This document shows positions 43,659 to 53,184 of a stretch of DNA of 64,000 bases, piece after piece; positions within the stretch are counted from its first letter, which is position 1, and every line of letters begins with the position of its first letter. Made by a program: the position numbers and the translations under genes. Source of the DNA: Ignavibacteriales bacterium (GTDB taxonomy: Bacteria > Bacteroidota > Ignavibacteria > UBA10030); NCBI GenBank assembly GCA_026390575.1, contig JAPLFR010000007.1, positions 62,001 to 126,000 on the forward strand. The letters are read 5' to 3'. The notes under the pieces were generated by a model. That model saw nothing but the letters and a program-made list of their open reading frames with translations. It did no database searches and was not told the DNA's origin.

Positions 43659-44902
43659 TGACCTCCTCCGAACTGTCAGCTGCTCTCAACGCTATTGCCG
43701 AACCATATGTAAAGCTCGTGCTCGCCGTTGGTCAACACGATGCGGACTATGTAGATGCATACTACGGGCCGCCAGAATGGCAAGAAGAAGCAAAAGCTGA
43801 GAAGCATTCGTTAGATACGATTCTGCAAACAGCGATTCCGTTAAAAACAAAATTAGATGAACTCCAGAGCAAACGTGCAGAAGATATTCTTCAATTGCGG
43901 CACCACTATCTCCGAAAGCAGTTCTCGTCGCTCATTGCCCGCGTTGAAGTGTTAGGCGGGAAGAAATTCTCATTCGATGAAGAAGCAAAAGCGTACTACG
44001 ATGTTGAACCACCGGTATTTGCGGAAGAATATTTCAAAAAACTTGTAGCAGAATTAGAATCGATTGTACCGGGCAATGGACCGATTCCTGATCGCGTCGA
44101 AAATTATCGCAGACAATTCACTATTACTCCGGACAAGTTAGACAAAGTATTTAACGCCGCAATTTTTGAATGCCGCCAGCGCACAAAGAAGTATATCATC
44201 CTGCCGGAGAACGAAACCTTCCGGTTGGAATACGTACACAACAAAGCGTGGAGCGGTTACAATTGGTATAAAGGGAATAATGAAAGTCTGATTCAGATCA
44301 ACACAGACTTACCGATTTTTATGGAACGCGCCATCGATCTTGCCGCGCACGAAGGATATCCGGGGCATCATGTATATAATTGTTTATTAGAGACAGCATT
44401 CGCGCGCAAATTAGGATGGGTGGAGTTCACAGTATATCCTCTCTTCAGTTCGCAGTCGCTGATTGCGGAAGGAACTGCTAATTTTGGTATTGAAGTTGCG
44501 TTCCCGGGAAAAGAACGGATGGAATTTGAGCGTGATAAACTTTTCCCGCTTGCGGGATTAGATAAAAGTCAGGCGGAAAAATATTCCAAAGTACAGGAGC
44601 TCGCCGCAAAACTCAGTTATGCCGGAAACGAAGCCGCGCGCCGTTATCTCAACGGAGAAATCTCGCGCGATGATGCCGCTCAATGGCTCGTTCACTATGC
44701 GCTTATGTCGCCGGAGCGCGCGCAGCAGCGGACACGTTTTTTCGATCAATACCGCAGTTATGTCATCAACTACAATCTCGGTTTGGATCTCGTACGGCAG
44801 TACATCGAACGACGCGGCGGCACAGAAAAGAATCCTGCAAAGCGGTGGGAAGAATTTACGCGCCTCCTTGCATCACCTCGTTTGCCTTCGGGACTCATAT
44901 AA
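43658..44902 (+). CDS. DUF885-family metallopeptidase-like protein
   Basis: A 414-residue protein without a signal peptide. The motif H231-EGYPGH-H238 matches the HExxxH-like signature of DUF885 proteins, whose members are thought to be zinc peptidases, with a downstream acidic residue in LIAEGTANFGIEV as a possible third ligand. Family members are commonly 500-600 residues; this one is shorter at the N-terminus. It overlaps the previous stop by one base, and the methyltransferase gene starts one base after its own stop. Confidence 0.82.
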   Translation: MTSSELSAALNAIAEPYVKLVLAVGQHDADYVDAYYGPPEWQEEAKAEKHSLDTILQTAIPLKTKLDELQSKRAEDILQLRHHYLRKQFSSLIARVEVLGGKKFSFDEEAKAYYDVEPPVFAEEYFKKLVAELESIVPGNGPIPDRVENYRRQFTITPDKLDKVFNAAIFECRQRTKKYIILPENETFRLEYVHNKAWSGYNWYKGNNESLIQINTDLPIFMERAIDLAAHEGYPGHHVYNCLLETAFARKLGWVEFTVYPLFSSQSLIAEGTANFGIEVAFPGKERMEFERDKLFPLAGLDKSQAEKYSKVQELAAKLSYAGNEAARRYLNGEISRDDAAQWLVHYALMSPERAQQRTRFFDQYRSYVINYNLGLDLVRQYIERRGGTEKNPAKRWEEFTRLLASPRLPSGLI

Positions 44903-46150
44903 ATGTCACCTGTAAAATCAAAAATACCAAAAGAGGAACGCCCGTACCTTGATAGGTTATTGGATGAAGTCCGCTATCGACTCACGACAGTGGAAGATAT
45001 CGACGTTGCGGGACAATCCATTCCACGCTTCGTGGGTGAGTTCTGGACATCACAGCAACGGCAAGCATTGTCTCTGCACGAGGTTTCGTATCGCGCATGC
45101 TTCAAACCGCAGCTTCCGCGATTCTTCATCGAATATTTAACAAATGAAGGCGACACGGTGTACGATCCGTTCAGCGGGCGCGGCACCACAGCATTGGAAA
45201 CGGGATTGCTCAATAGAAAAGTTATTGCGAACGATGCAAACCCTCTCAGCACACTTCTGAGCAAACCGCGCTTCTTCCCTCCTCTGCTTGAAGAATTGAT
45301 GAAACGCTTGGATAGTATTCCTATCAAAGAAAAAGCGGAAGCTGATATAGATCTTTCGATGTTCTATCATCCAAAGACAGAAATGGAAATTGTTTCACTG
45401 AAAGAGTATCTTGACGAACGTCGTGCGAGCGGTACAGAAGATAACATTGACCGATGGATTCGTATGGTCGCCACCAATCGGTTGACCGGACATTCGAAAG
45501 GGTTCTTCTCCGTTTATACGTTGCCTCCGAATCAAGCAGTAAGCGCAGAGAGCCAGCGGAAGATCAATGTCAAGATGCAGCAGGAACCCGAACATCGCGA
45601 CACACGCGTTATCATTTTTAAAAAATCAAAAACGCTTCTTAGCGGTGTCACACCGATCGACCGCGAAAATCTACAACGCGCCGGAGAAACTGCACGATTT
45701 CTCACATGCGATGCGCGCGAAACTAAAGCAATTGCCAGTAACACTATTCAGCTTACTGTTACCTCGCCTCCATTTCTTGACGTTGTTGACTATGTCCAGG
45801 ACAATTGGCTAAGATGCTGGTTCAACAGTCTCGATGCAGCAGATGCCGCCAAGACAATAACAATGTCACGGTCGTTAGAAGAATGGTCGGCAATTATGTT
45901 TGGGGTCTTTCGCGAACTGCATCGGATTACCAAGCCGCGCGGATTTGTAGCGTTTGAAGTTGGAGAAGTACGAAATAAGGTAATCAAGTTAGATGAACAC
46001 GTAGTGCCTCTCGGAATCAAAGCGGGATTTTCATGTGTCGGCATTATTATCAACGAACAGTACTTCACAAAGACATCTAACATCTGGGGTGTTGATAATA
46101 ATGAAAAAGGCACAAATTCCAACCGTATCGTGATTTTCCGGAAGAACTAA
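44903..46150 (+). CDS. DNA modification methyltransferase (probable N4-cytosine/N6-adenine)
   Basis: A 415-residue protein. Motif I is D88-PFSGRGTT (SAM pocket) and the catalytic motif IV is T287-SPPF-291. The order (motif I before IV, about 195 residues apart, with a putative recognition domain between) fits the alpha-type amino-methyltransferases; SPPF is close to the SPPY seen in N4-cytosine enzymes. No restriction nuclease or specificity subunit is beside it, so it is an orphan. Its ATG directly follows the DUF885 stop. Likely roles are regulation or a lost restriction system. Confidence 0.82.
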   Translation: MSPVKSKIPKEERPYLDRLLDEVRYRLTTVEDIDVAGQSIPRFVGEFWTSQQRQALSLHEVSYRACFKPQLPRFFIEYLTNEGDTVYDPFSGRGTTALETGLLNRKVIANDANPLSTLLSKPRFFPPLLEELMKRLDSIPIKEKAEADIDLSMFYHPKTEMEIVSLKEYLDERRASGTEDNIDRWIRMVATNRLTGHSKGFFSVYTLPPNQAVSAESQRKINVKMQQEPEHRDTRVIIFKKSKTLLSGVTPIDRENLQRAGETARFLTCDARETKAIASNTIQLTVTSPPFLDVVDYVQDNWLRCWFNSLDAADAAKTITMSRSLEEWSAIMFGVFRELHRITKPRGFVAFEVGEVRNKVIKLDEHVVPLGIKAGFSCVGIIINEQYFTKTSNIWGVDNNEKGTNSNRIVIFRKN

Positions 46151-46203
46151 GTCGAGTTTCGCAAAAGTCTCTCACTTCTCCCAATCCTTTTGTATATTTC
46201 AGT

Positions 46204-47055
46204 ATGAACAAAAACGAACTGCAAAGCATCCATGTGATCATTCACCGTGCGCTCGAAGAAGATTTAGGCGACGGCGATATTACCACACTCAGCACAGTGC
46301 CCGTACGATCAGTACTCAAAGGAACGTTTATCGCAAAAGAATCCGGGATAATTGCCGGACTCGAAGTTGTGCGCGAGACGTTAAAATATCTTGATCCACG
46401 AATAAAATTTACGGCGCACGTCTCCGATGGCAATTATGTTTCTAAAGGCACTGTTCTTGCGACCGTACTCGGCAATGGACGCGCATTGCTGATTGCGGAA
46501 CGAACAGCGCTTAACTTCTTTCAGCGGATGTCCGGTATTGCTACAACAACTCGTATGTATGTGGATGCCGTTAGAAGTACGAAAGCAATTATTGTTGACA
46601 CGCGAAAAACGGCTCCCGGTTTGCGATTGTTGGATAAGATGGCAGTGCGTATCGGCGGCGGACAGAATCATCGGTTCGGCCTCTATGATATGGTACTTAT
46701 TAAAGAGAACCACATTGCAGCATCAGGCGGAATTACACAGGCAGTTGCCCGTGTCCGCGCAATGGACAAAAAGAAACGTCCCATCGAAGTCGAAGTACGC
46801 AATCTGGATGAATTACACGAAGCCCTGAAACTTCATGTGGATAGAATTCTGTTAGATAATATGAGCTTAGATAAGCTGCACGAATCAGTTCGTATCACGA
46901 ATAGAATGACAGTGCTAGAAGCATCCGGCAACGTGTCACTGGATAGTATTCGCGCCATTGCCGCAACCGGTGTAGACATTATTTCCGTCGGCAAGTTGAC
47001 TCATTCGGTGCGAGCATTAGATATTAGTTTTCTCATTGAATCAGTAAAGAAATAG
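46204..47055 (+). CDS. nadC: nicotinate-nucleotide pyrophosphorylase (quinolinate phosphoribosyltransferase)
   Basis: A 283-residue enzyme that makes nicotinate mononucleotide from quinolinate and PRPP. Motifs: EEDLGDGDITTLST, LNFFQRMSGIATTTR, VDTRKTAPGLRLLDKMAVRI, GGQNHRFGLYDMVLIKENHI, and EASGNVSLDSIRAIAATGVD. Length normal. First gene of nadC-nadA-nadB. A weak TATATT (about 46191) sits only a few bases before the ATG. Confidence 0.97.
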   Translation: MNKNELQSIHVIIHRALEEDLGDGDITTLSTVPVRSVLKGTFIAKESGIIAGLEVVRETLKYLDPRIKFTAHVSDGNYVSKGTVLATVLGNGRALLIAERTALNFFQRMSGIATTTRMYVDAVRSTKAIIVDTRKTAPGLRLLDKMAVRIGGGQNHRFGLYDMVLIKENHIAASGGITQAVARVRAMDKKKRPIEVEVRNLDELHEALKLHVDRILLDNMSLDKLHESVRITNRMTVLEASGNVSLDSIRAIAATGVDIISVGKLTHSVRALDISFLIESVKK

Positions 47056-47060
47056 ATACA

Positions 47061-48113
47061 ATGTCAGTCGAATCAATTTATCAAGATCTAAAAATAAAAC
47101 TGCACGACGTTGTGCCGGATGTCGAGCTGCGCTTGAAGGCGGGGCTTGCATTCGAAATCAATAAGCTTAAAGTCGAACGCAACGCTGTTATTCTCGGTCA
47201 CAACTACATGGAACCGGCGCTTTTTCATTCGATTCCAGATTATGTCGGAGACTCGCTGGAACTCAGCCGCATCGCCAGTACGACTGAAAAAGATATTATC
47301 GTTTTCTGCGGCGTTCGCTTTATGGCAGAGACCGCAAAAATTTTGTCGCCTAAGAAAACGGTCCTGATACCGGCAAAGAAAGCTGGTTGTTCACTTGCAG
47401 ATGGAATTACAGCAGAAGATGTCCGCCAGTTGAAAGCTCAATTCCCCGGTGTTCCGGTTGTCACGTACGTGAACACGAGTGCAGAGGTAAAAGCAGAATC
47501 GGATATTTGCTGTACCTCGAGCAATGCCGTTGCGGTGGTTCAATCGCTAAAGAGTGAGACGGTTATTTTCCTGCCGGATGAATATCTTGCCCGCAATGTT
47601 GCACGCGAAACAGGACGTCATATTATTTTCCCGACTCTCACAGGTGGTGATCCCACAAACGAGACACTTCTCAATAAACCTATCATCGGCTGGAAAGCAC
47701 GGTGCGAAGTGCATGAAAAATTCACCGTGGAAGATATTCAGGATGTGCGAAAACAGTTTCCTGATGTAGTTATTCTGTCGCATCCCGAGTGCAGTCCGGA
47801 AGTTGTGACCGCATCGGATTATTCCGGTAGTACGACACAAATGATTCGCTATGTCCAACGCACCAATGCCCCGCGGTATCTCTTATTAACGGAATGTTCC
47901 ATGGGCGATAATATTATGGCGGCTAATCCGGAAAAGAATATGCTGCGTCTGTGCAGTGTTCGGTGTCCGCACATGAATGAAATTACATTGGAAGACACAT
48001 TGGAGGCACTCCGGAAAACTCAGTATGTGGTCGAAGTGCCGGAAGAAATTCGTGTGCGCGCGTATCGTGCTGTGGAGAAAATGCTGAGTATTATTCCTAA
48101 AGCATCTGATTGA
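47061..48113 (+). CDS. nadA: quinolinate synthase
   Basis: A 350-residue iron-sulfur enzyme that condenses iminoaspartate with DHAP. Candidate cluster ligands are C110 (KKAGCSLADGI), C215 (WKARCEVHEKF) and C302 (RCPHMNEITL). Substrate motifs HNYMEPALFH and GDSLELSR are present. The start lies five bases after nadC. Length matches the compact A-type NadA. It receives iminoaspartate from NadB encoded next. Confidence 0.96.
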   Translation: MSVESIYQDLKIKLHDVVPDVELRLKAGLAFEINKLKVERNAVILGHNYMEPALFHSIPDYVGDSLELSRIASTTEKDIIVFCGVRFMAETAKILSPKKTVLIPAKKAGCSLADGITAEDVRQLKAQFPGVPVVTYVNTSAEVKAESDICCTSSNAVAVVQSLKSETVIFLPDEYLARNVARETGRHIIFPTLTGGDPTNETLLNKPIIGWKARCEVHEKFTVEDIQDVRKQFPDVVILSHPECSPEVVTASDYSGSTTQMIRYVQRTNAPRYLLLTECSMGDNIMAANPEKNMLRLCSVRCPHMNEITLEDTLEALRKTQYVVEVPEEIRVRAYRAVEKMLSIIPKASD

Positions 48114-48181
48114 TATCACCGAATACCGAAATTAAAATTTGTTTTGGATTTGAAATTTAAGTATTGTTATTGAATCACATT

Positions 48182-49750
48182 ATGAAAGAATGCATTGAAA
48201 CGGATGTCTTAGTCATCGGCAGTGGTGTTGCCGGCAGTATCGCGGCACTGCAGCTTGCTGATGCCGGAATCCATGTAGTCGTGGCTACACGCGCATCGAA
48301 TCCGGAAGAATCAAACACCTTCTATGCGCAGGGCGGCATTGTCTATGAAGGCGAAGGCGATTCACCGGAACTTCTTACGAAAGATATATTGCATGCCGGC
48401 GCAGGGTATTGCAATCCGCAAGCGGTTGAACTTCTTGCAAAGGAAGCTCCAAAACTTGTTCGGTCTCTCCTTTTAGAAAAGCTTGCGATCCCATTTGATC
48501 GAACTCCTACAGGAGAGCTTTCGCTTGTCCTTGAAGGCGGCCACACAGTTGCGCGCATTCTTCATGCGGCAGATTCTACCGGAAGCCTGATTGAGCAACA
48601 TCTTATACGCGCGCTCAAGTCGAACTCTAACATTACGCTGCTCACCGGAAGAACGGCAGTTGATTTGCTGACTCCCGCTCACCATTCAAAAAACCGGCTT
48701 TCTGTGTACGATCCACTTTCCTGCAATGGGGCATTTCTTCTCGATCAGGAATCAGGACAAGTACAGCGAGTGCTGGCGCGCGCAACCATTCTTGCTACTG
48801 GAGGATTGGGGCAAATATTTCTTCGAACAACAAATCCTGCCGGTGCGCGCGGTGACGGATTATCAATTGCCTATCGTGCCGGTGCACGAGTGCTGAATTG
48901 CGAATTCGTGCAATTTCATCCAACAGCGTTCTATCATCAAAATGCACCTTTCTTTTTAATTTCCGAGGCAGTACGCGGCGCAGGTGCACGCTTGATCGAC
49001 TCGACCGGTAAACAATTTATGCAGAAGTACGATCCTGAATGGAAAGACTTAGCACCGCGCGATGTCGTTGCCCGCGGTATTCATCAGGAGATGTTGACCA
49101 GCGACGCGTCGAATGTATTCCTTGATATCGCATCTTACATGCCCGCAGAAAACATCCGAAGTCACTTTCCGTCCATCTACCTAAACTGTTCTCAATACGG
49201 TATTGATATGACGCGTGAACCAATACCTATTGTCCCTGCGGCGCATTATTTTTGCGGCGGCGTATGGGCGGATCTATGGGGACGGACAACACTCAACCAC
49301 CTCTATGCAGTCGGCGAAGTAGCATGCACAGGACTTCATGGCGCTAACCGGCTTGCAAGTACCTCCTTACTGGAGGGTGTTGTGTGGGGATATAAAGCAG
49401 CAGAAAATTTTCTTGTTACAATAAAAGAACATCCTCAGCCGGTTGCAGATAATATTCCACCATGGCGCGAAACCGGGACAGAAATTCCCGACTCTGCACT
49501 TATTAATCAGGATATGAGCGTCATAAAAAACATCATGTGGAATTATACAGGATTGATACGGACAACCGAACGTCTGCTGCGCGCTATGCGTGAACTGCGC
49601 CATCTCGAAACCGAAATCGAACGGTTCTACCGAGCTGTAAAACTGACGGACGATATTATCGGCTTGCGCAATGCTGTACGCGCTGCCATTATTGTGACAA
49701 TCTCCGCTTGGGAAAATAAAACAAGCGTTGGCTGCCATTACAGACAATAA
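48182..49750 (+). CDS. nadB: L-aspartate oxidase
   Basis: 522 residues from the ATG at 48182; a TTG at 48164 would add six residues. The FAD Rossmann motif is VIGSGVAGSIAALQLADAG. Other motifs: FYAQGGIVYEGEGDSPE, ATGGLGQIFLRTTNP, ILAHEGANR-equivalent GLHGANRLASTSLLEGVVWG. It oxidises aspartate to iminoaspartate for NadA. The three genes complete NAD de novo synthesis up to NaMN. Confidence 0.96.
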   Translation: MKECIETDVLVIGSGVAGSIAALQLADAGIHVVVATRASNPEESNTFYAQGGIVYEGEGDSPELLTKDILHAGAGYCNPQAVELLAKEAPKLVRSLLLEKLAIPFDRTPTGELSLVLEGGHTVARILHAADSTGSLIEQHLIRALKSNSNITLLTGRTAVDLLTPAHHSKNRLSVYDPLSCNGAFLLDQESGQVQRVLARATILATGGLGQIFLRTTNPAGARGDGLSIAYRAGARVLNCEFVQFHPTAFYHQNAPFFLISEAVRGAGARLIDSTGKQFMQKYDPEWKDLAPRDVVARGIHQEMLTSDASNVFLDIASYMPAENIRSHFPSIYLNCSQYGIDMTREPIPIVPAAHYFCGGVWADLWGRTTLNHLYAVGEVACTGLHGANRLASTSLLEGVVWGYKAAENFLVTIKEHPQPVADNIPPWRETGTEIPDSALINQDMSVIKNIMWNYTGLIRTTERLLRAMRELRHLETEIERFYRAVKLTDDIIGLRNAVRAAIIVTISAWENKTSVGCHYRQ

Positions 49751-49799
49751 ATCATTTACGAATTAGTCGATATCCATCACGTACTTACAAGGAGGCCTT

Positions 49800-50693
49800 A
49801 TGTTATTTCTTCTCAGTCTCGTTATCGCCATCGGAGCTATCGTTGTTTGGGTCAATGCACGCAAAAAAGTGCACAACGAAAACAATCCCATTTTTAAAAC
49901 AACAGCATCTGTCGCCGGGGTCACAGCACTCGTTTTTGCATTGATCGCTCTCACTCAATGCTTTACACAAATTCCTGCCGGACACGTCGGCGTAGTCGAT
50001 TTCTTCGGTGTTGTTTCTGACAAACCATTAACGGCAGGTATTCAACCAGTTAATCCATTGGCAAATGTTGTGAAATTCTCAATTCAAACGAAGGAGCACA
50101 AAGAGACAATGCAGGTACTCTCGCGTGAAGGATTGTCGATTGGATTAGAAATCAGTGCAATTTACCGGCTCAATCCGGATTCTGCGGCACAAGTGTATAA
50201 AACCATTCTTGGCGGCGACTACGAGGACATCGTTCTCGTTCCTCAGTTCCGTGCTATCAGCCGCGCTATAACGGCAAGTTTTCAAGCCAGTGCATTATAT
50301 TCAACAGAACGTGAACAACTCGCAATCGGAATACAGAATGAACTCGGAGCTACCGTCATCAAACGAGGAATCATTATCGAAGCAACACCATTGCGCAACG
50401 TTGGCCTGCCGCCGCAATTGACAGAAGCAATCGAAACAAAGCAGCGCGCTGACCAGGAAAGTCAACGAATGCAATTTGTGTTGACGAAGGAGACACAGGA
50501 AGCCAACCGCAAACGGATTGAAGCGCAGGGTATTTCAGACTTTCAGGCCATCGTGGCGCGTGGTATCAGCGATCAGTTGCTGAGGTGGAAAGGCATCGAA
50601 GCAACTGAGAAGATCGCTCAATCGCCAAATGCGAAGGTTATCGTCATCGGCGCCGGTAAAGATGGTTTGCCGTTGATACTCGATACAAAATAA
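49800..50693 (+). CDS. prohibitin/SPFH-domain membrane protein
   Basis: A 297-residue protein with AAGGAGG nine bases upstream of its ATG. Two N-terminal helices (residues 1-20 and about 33-52) are followed by an SPFH domain (HVGVVDFFGVVSDKPLTAGI, then SREGLSIGLEISAIYRLNPD) and a Lys/Glu-rich coiled coil (ADQESQRMQFVLTKETQEAN). Prohibitin-like proteins form ring-shaped membrane scaffolds. It may begin the run of plus-strand genes up to 55 kb. Confidence 0.92.
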   Translation: MLFLLSLVIAIGAIVVWVNARKKVHNENNPIFKTTASVAGVTALVFALIALTQCFTQIPAGHVGVVDFFGVVSDKPLTAGIQPVNPLANVVKFSIQTKEHKETMQVLSREGLSIGLEISAIYRLNPDSAAQVYKTILGGDYEDIVLVPQFRAISRAITASFQASALYSTEREQLAIGIQNELGATVIKRGIIIEATPLRNVGLPPQLTEAIETKQRADQESQRMQFVLTKETQEANRKRIEAQGISDFQAIVARGISDQLLRWKGIEATEKIAQSPNAKVIVIGAGKDGLPLILDTK

Positions 50694-50736
50694 GGAAAGA
50701 ATAGCATATTCTATTTCTTCGATAAGGAGGTGCAAG

Positions 50737-51309
50737 ATGTATGCTTATGTAAAAGCATTGCTCGTATGTGCATTCCTTGTACTTATTCATCCGGGTTGTT
50801 CTTCCGGAAATGCAATCAAAAACATCTCATCCCCTCTTTCGCCACCCTCGTCTGCACTAGATCGGGCAGTGGTGCGCGATAGGGTGTTTATCACTGCTCA
50901 ACCAAGCGAAGCAGAAATTCGTTCATTACCTGGAAAAGGAATAACGTGTGTCTTCAATGTCCGGTCACCAGAAGAAATGAGCGACAAAACTCAAGTCCCT
51001 TTTGCAGAAGACTCTGTCGTCATACATGCAGGAATGCATTATGCCCAAGTACCCATTGGTGGCGAGAAGTATCCTTATGTGCCTGAAACCCTGGAAGCAT
51101 TTGCGAAAGTCATGCAAGCCGATACAGGGAAAATACTTCTCCATTGCAAATCGGGAGGGCGCACTGCTTGGCTGTATGCCGCTTATGAATTGAAGTATCT
51201 CGGGAAAAGTCCGCAAGAGATTATGAAATGGCTGGAGCGATATGGTTACTGGCCATTACCGATTGAAAAGCTTACCGGAATTCCATTGGAACTACGGAAG
51301 CTTCAATAA
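50737..51309 (+). CDS. lipoprotein phosphatase-like protein (DUF442/dual-specificity type)
   Basis: A 190-residue protein with GGAGG just upstream. The lipobox is HPGCSS near residue 27. The fold pattern RVFITAQPSEAEIRSLPGKG, FNVRSPEEM and HCKSGGRTAWLYA is that of the DUF442 or beta-lactamase-hydrolase-like phosphatase group. The P-loop is C-x4-R as in DUF442, one residue shorter than the classical C-x5-R. It should sit in the periplasm or on a membrane. The substrate is unknown. Confidence 0.8.
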   Translation: MYAYVKALLVCAFLVLIHPGCSSGNAIKNISSPLSPPSSALDRAVVRDRVFITAQPSEAEIRSLPGKGITCVFNVRSPEEMSDKTQVPFAEDSVVIHAGMHYAQVPIGGEKYPYVPETLEAFAKVMQADTGKILLHCKSGGRTAWLYAAYELKYLGKSPQEIMKWLERYGYWPLPIEKLTGIPLELRKLQ

Positions 51310-51325
51310 GAATAAGTTCTTCATC

Positions 51326-52135
51326 ATGGATACCGCGATAGAAAGAATTCTTGGTTCTACCGGACAAAAGGTTTTTCCACTCGGCCTTTCTACAACCTAC
51401 TGGCCGGGAAAGAAAACCGTGTATAAAGCTATTGACGAAGGTATGAATTTTTTCTTCGGCTTTGGTTTCGATCGGCAAATGTTTTCAGTTCTGCGCGATG
51501 TTATAAAATCGAATCGTCAGAAGTTCGTCCTTGCCACGGGCGCATACAACTACATGTTCGGATATCAGAATCTACGGAAAACCTTGGAGCGGCGCTTGCG
51601 TCAATTCCGCACCGACTATATCGATGCATTTCTCTTTCTTGGTGTTACAAGAAAGAAGGAGTTCCCGGAAAAAGCGCGAGAGGAGTTGGTCCGACTCCGT
51701 GAAGAAGGAAAGATTCACGCTATCGGCATGTCATGCCATGACCGCACTTATGCCGGTTCACTTGCAGCTCAAGGGGCGCTCGATGTATTCATGATTCGCT
51801 ATAATGCTGCGCACCGGGGAGCTGAACAGGATATTTTTCCAAATCTTTCTCACTATAATCCTGGAATCATTAGTTATACTGCGACGCGATGGAGTTATCT
51901 ACTTCGCAGGCCCAAAGAGTGGCCTAACAATGGCCGCATTCCGACGGCTGGAGAGTGCTATCGCTTTGTCCTTTCAAACCCTCAAGTGCATGTCTGCTTA
52001 ACTGCACCATGGAATCAGAGACAGTTACAAGAGAACATTGATGCAGTTCGTAAAGGTCCATTATCGGAAGATGACATGCGTTTTATGAAAGAATTTGGCG
52101 ACGCGGTCTACCGTCAGTATAAATGGTTTATGTAA
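51326..52135 (+). CDS. aldo/keto reductase-like protein lacking the catalytic tetrad
   Basis: 269 residues from the ATG at 51326. The TIM-barrel pattern of the AKR superfamily is clear (RILGSTGQKVFPLGL, TDYIDAFLF, KIHAIGMSCHDRTYAG). The usual catalytic residues are replaced: Asp by F44 (NFFFGFGFDR), Tyr by D49 or F48, Lys by G72 (LATGAYN) and His by L105. It is therefore probably not a standard NADPH reductase. It has no signal peptide. Its stop is 15 bp before the first DUF362 gene. Confidence 0.82.
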   Translation: MDTAIERILGSTGQKVFPLGLSTTYWPGKKTVYKAIDEGMNFFFGFGFDRQMFSVLRDVIKSNRQKFVLATGAYNYMFGYQNLRKTLERRLRQFRTDYIDAFLFLGVTRKKEFPEKAREELVRLREEGKIHAIGMSCHDRTYAGSLAAQGALDVFMIRYNAAHRGAEQDIFPNLSHYNPGIISYTATRWSYLLRRPKEWPNNGRIPTAGECYRFVLSNPQVHVCLTAPWNQRQLQENIDAVRKGPLSEDDMRFMKEFGDAVYRQYKWFM

Positions 52136-52137
52136 AA

Positions 52138-52150
52138 AAGGGGTCGGATT
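52138..52150. repeat. half REP palindrome (family 1) acting as ribosome binding site
   Basis: The sequence ending GGGGTCGGATT (52140-52150) is the exact reverse complement of the left arm AATCCGACCCC of family 1 REPs. It directly precedes the ATG at 52151, and its GGGG lies about seven bases before that codon, so it may serve as the Shine-Dalgarno sequence. Confidence 0.5.
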
Positions 52151-53092
52151 ATGAAGAGCCATATCGACCGTCGTAACTTCATGAAACAAAGTCTAGCAGT
52201 CAGTGCCGGAGCCGCCTTAGGATCCGTTTCCTTACCTTCTATCCTTTTCGGAAATTCCCTCAAAGCCAAAATTGATTTATCCGTGGTCAATGGAACAGAT
52301 TATTACACAAACACTTGGAAGGCTCTTGAGACGCTCGGTGGGATGGAATCGTATGTTCGAAAAGGAAGCACAGTCGGGTTGCTGATTAACTCACCCTTTG
52401 ACGCGTTCGGTGCACATACAAATCCTGATATTGCATTCGCCGTACTGAAGATGTGCCTTGATGCAGGGGCAAAGCAAATTTATTCCATCGAAGGAGCTTC
52501 ACGGGAATATTGGAAACGGAGCCGGTTGTTTCCTACGTTTAAGGATGAACTTGTCCGTGTACAATCTGATAACAATAAGACCACAATCAAGATCGAAAAA
52601 GGAAAATCTCTCAAGGAAGCTGAAATATCCAAGCGATTGGTTGACTGTGATGTTCTTATCAACGTGCCTATTGTGAAAGACCACAAGGGGACAAAATTCA
52701 CTGCAAGTATGAAAAATATGATGGGAGCGTGTGCAAGTTCGACCAACAGGTTTTTCCATCAAGGTTCGGGCAAAGGCGGCGTGCTGAGGTATTTTCAGTA
52801 TTACAATAATATCGAGTTCCTTTCACAGTGTATTGCTGATGTTCATCTCGTTCGCAAACCAGATCTCTGTATTGTGGATGCAACAGAATTCATAACGACA
52901 AATGGTCCGAATGGACCTGGTGAATTGAAAAGAGCGCAGAAAATTGTCGCGGGTCCTAACTGCGTTTCCGTCGATGCCTATTGCGCTGCATTGCTCGGTT
53001 TCCAGCCGGAAGATATTCTCATGATTCAATATGCAAGTGAACATGGAATTGGTGAAAAGAATTTAAAGAGGCAGACTATCAAGGAGCTTTAA
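52151..53092 (+). CDS. Tat-exported DUF362 protein
   Basis: A 313-residue protein. The N-terminus (IDRRNFMKQSLAVSAGAALG) fits a twin-arginine signal. The mature domain is DUF362: VGLLINSPFDAFG, FAVLKMCLDAGAKQIYSIEG, CDVLINVPIVKDHKGTKFTA, NMMGACA and DATEFITTNGPNGPGELK. DUF362 proteins are of uncertain function; some bind iron-sulfur clusters, but no cluster motif is present here. It shares this fold with the next gene (DUF362 paralogue). Confidence 0.85.
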   Translation: MKSHIDRRNFMKQSLAVSAGAALGSVSLPSILFGNSLKAKIDLSVVNGTDYYTNTWKALETLGGMESYVRKGSTVGLLINSPFDAFGAHTNPDIAFAVLKMCLDAGAKQIYSIEGASREYWKRSRLFPTFKDELVRVQSDNNKTTIKIEKGKSLKEAEISKRLVDCDVLINVPIVKDHKGTKFTASMKNMMGACASSTNRFFHQGSGKGGVLRYFQYYNNIEFLSQCIADVHLVRKPDLCIVDATEFITTNGPNGPGELKRAQKIVAGPNCVSVDAYCAALLGFQPEDILMIQYASEHGIGEKNLKRQTIKEL

Positions 53093-53184
53093 CCTGTTTG
53101 ACATTCCTTCATAAAACATACCTCATAAGAATTTTGTCATAATCGAGGAATGGGATAGAACAGAAGCCATAAAGGAGATTCTCC

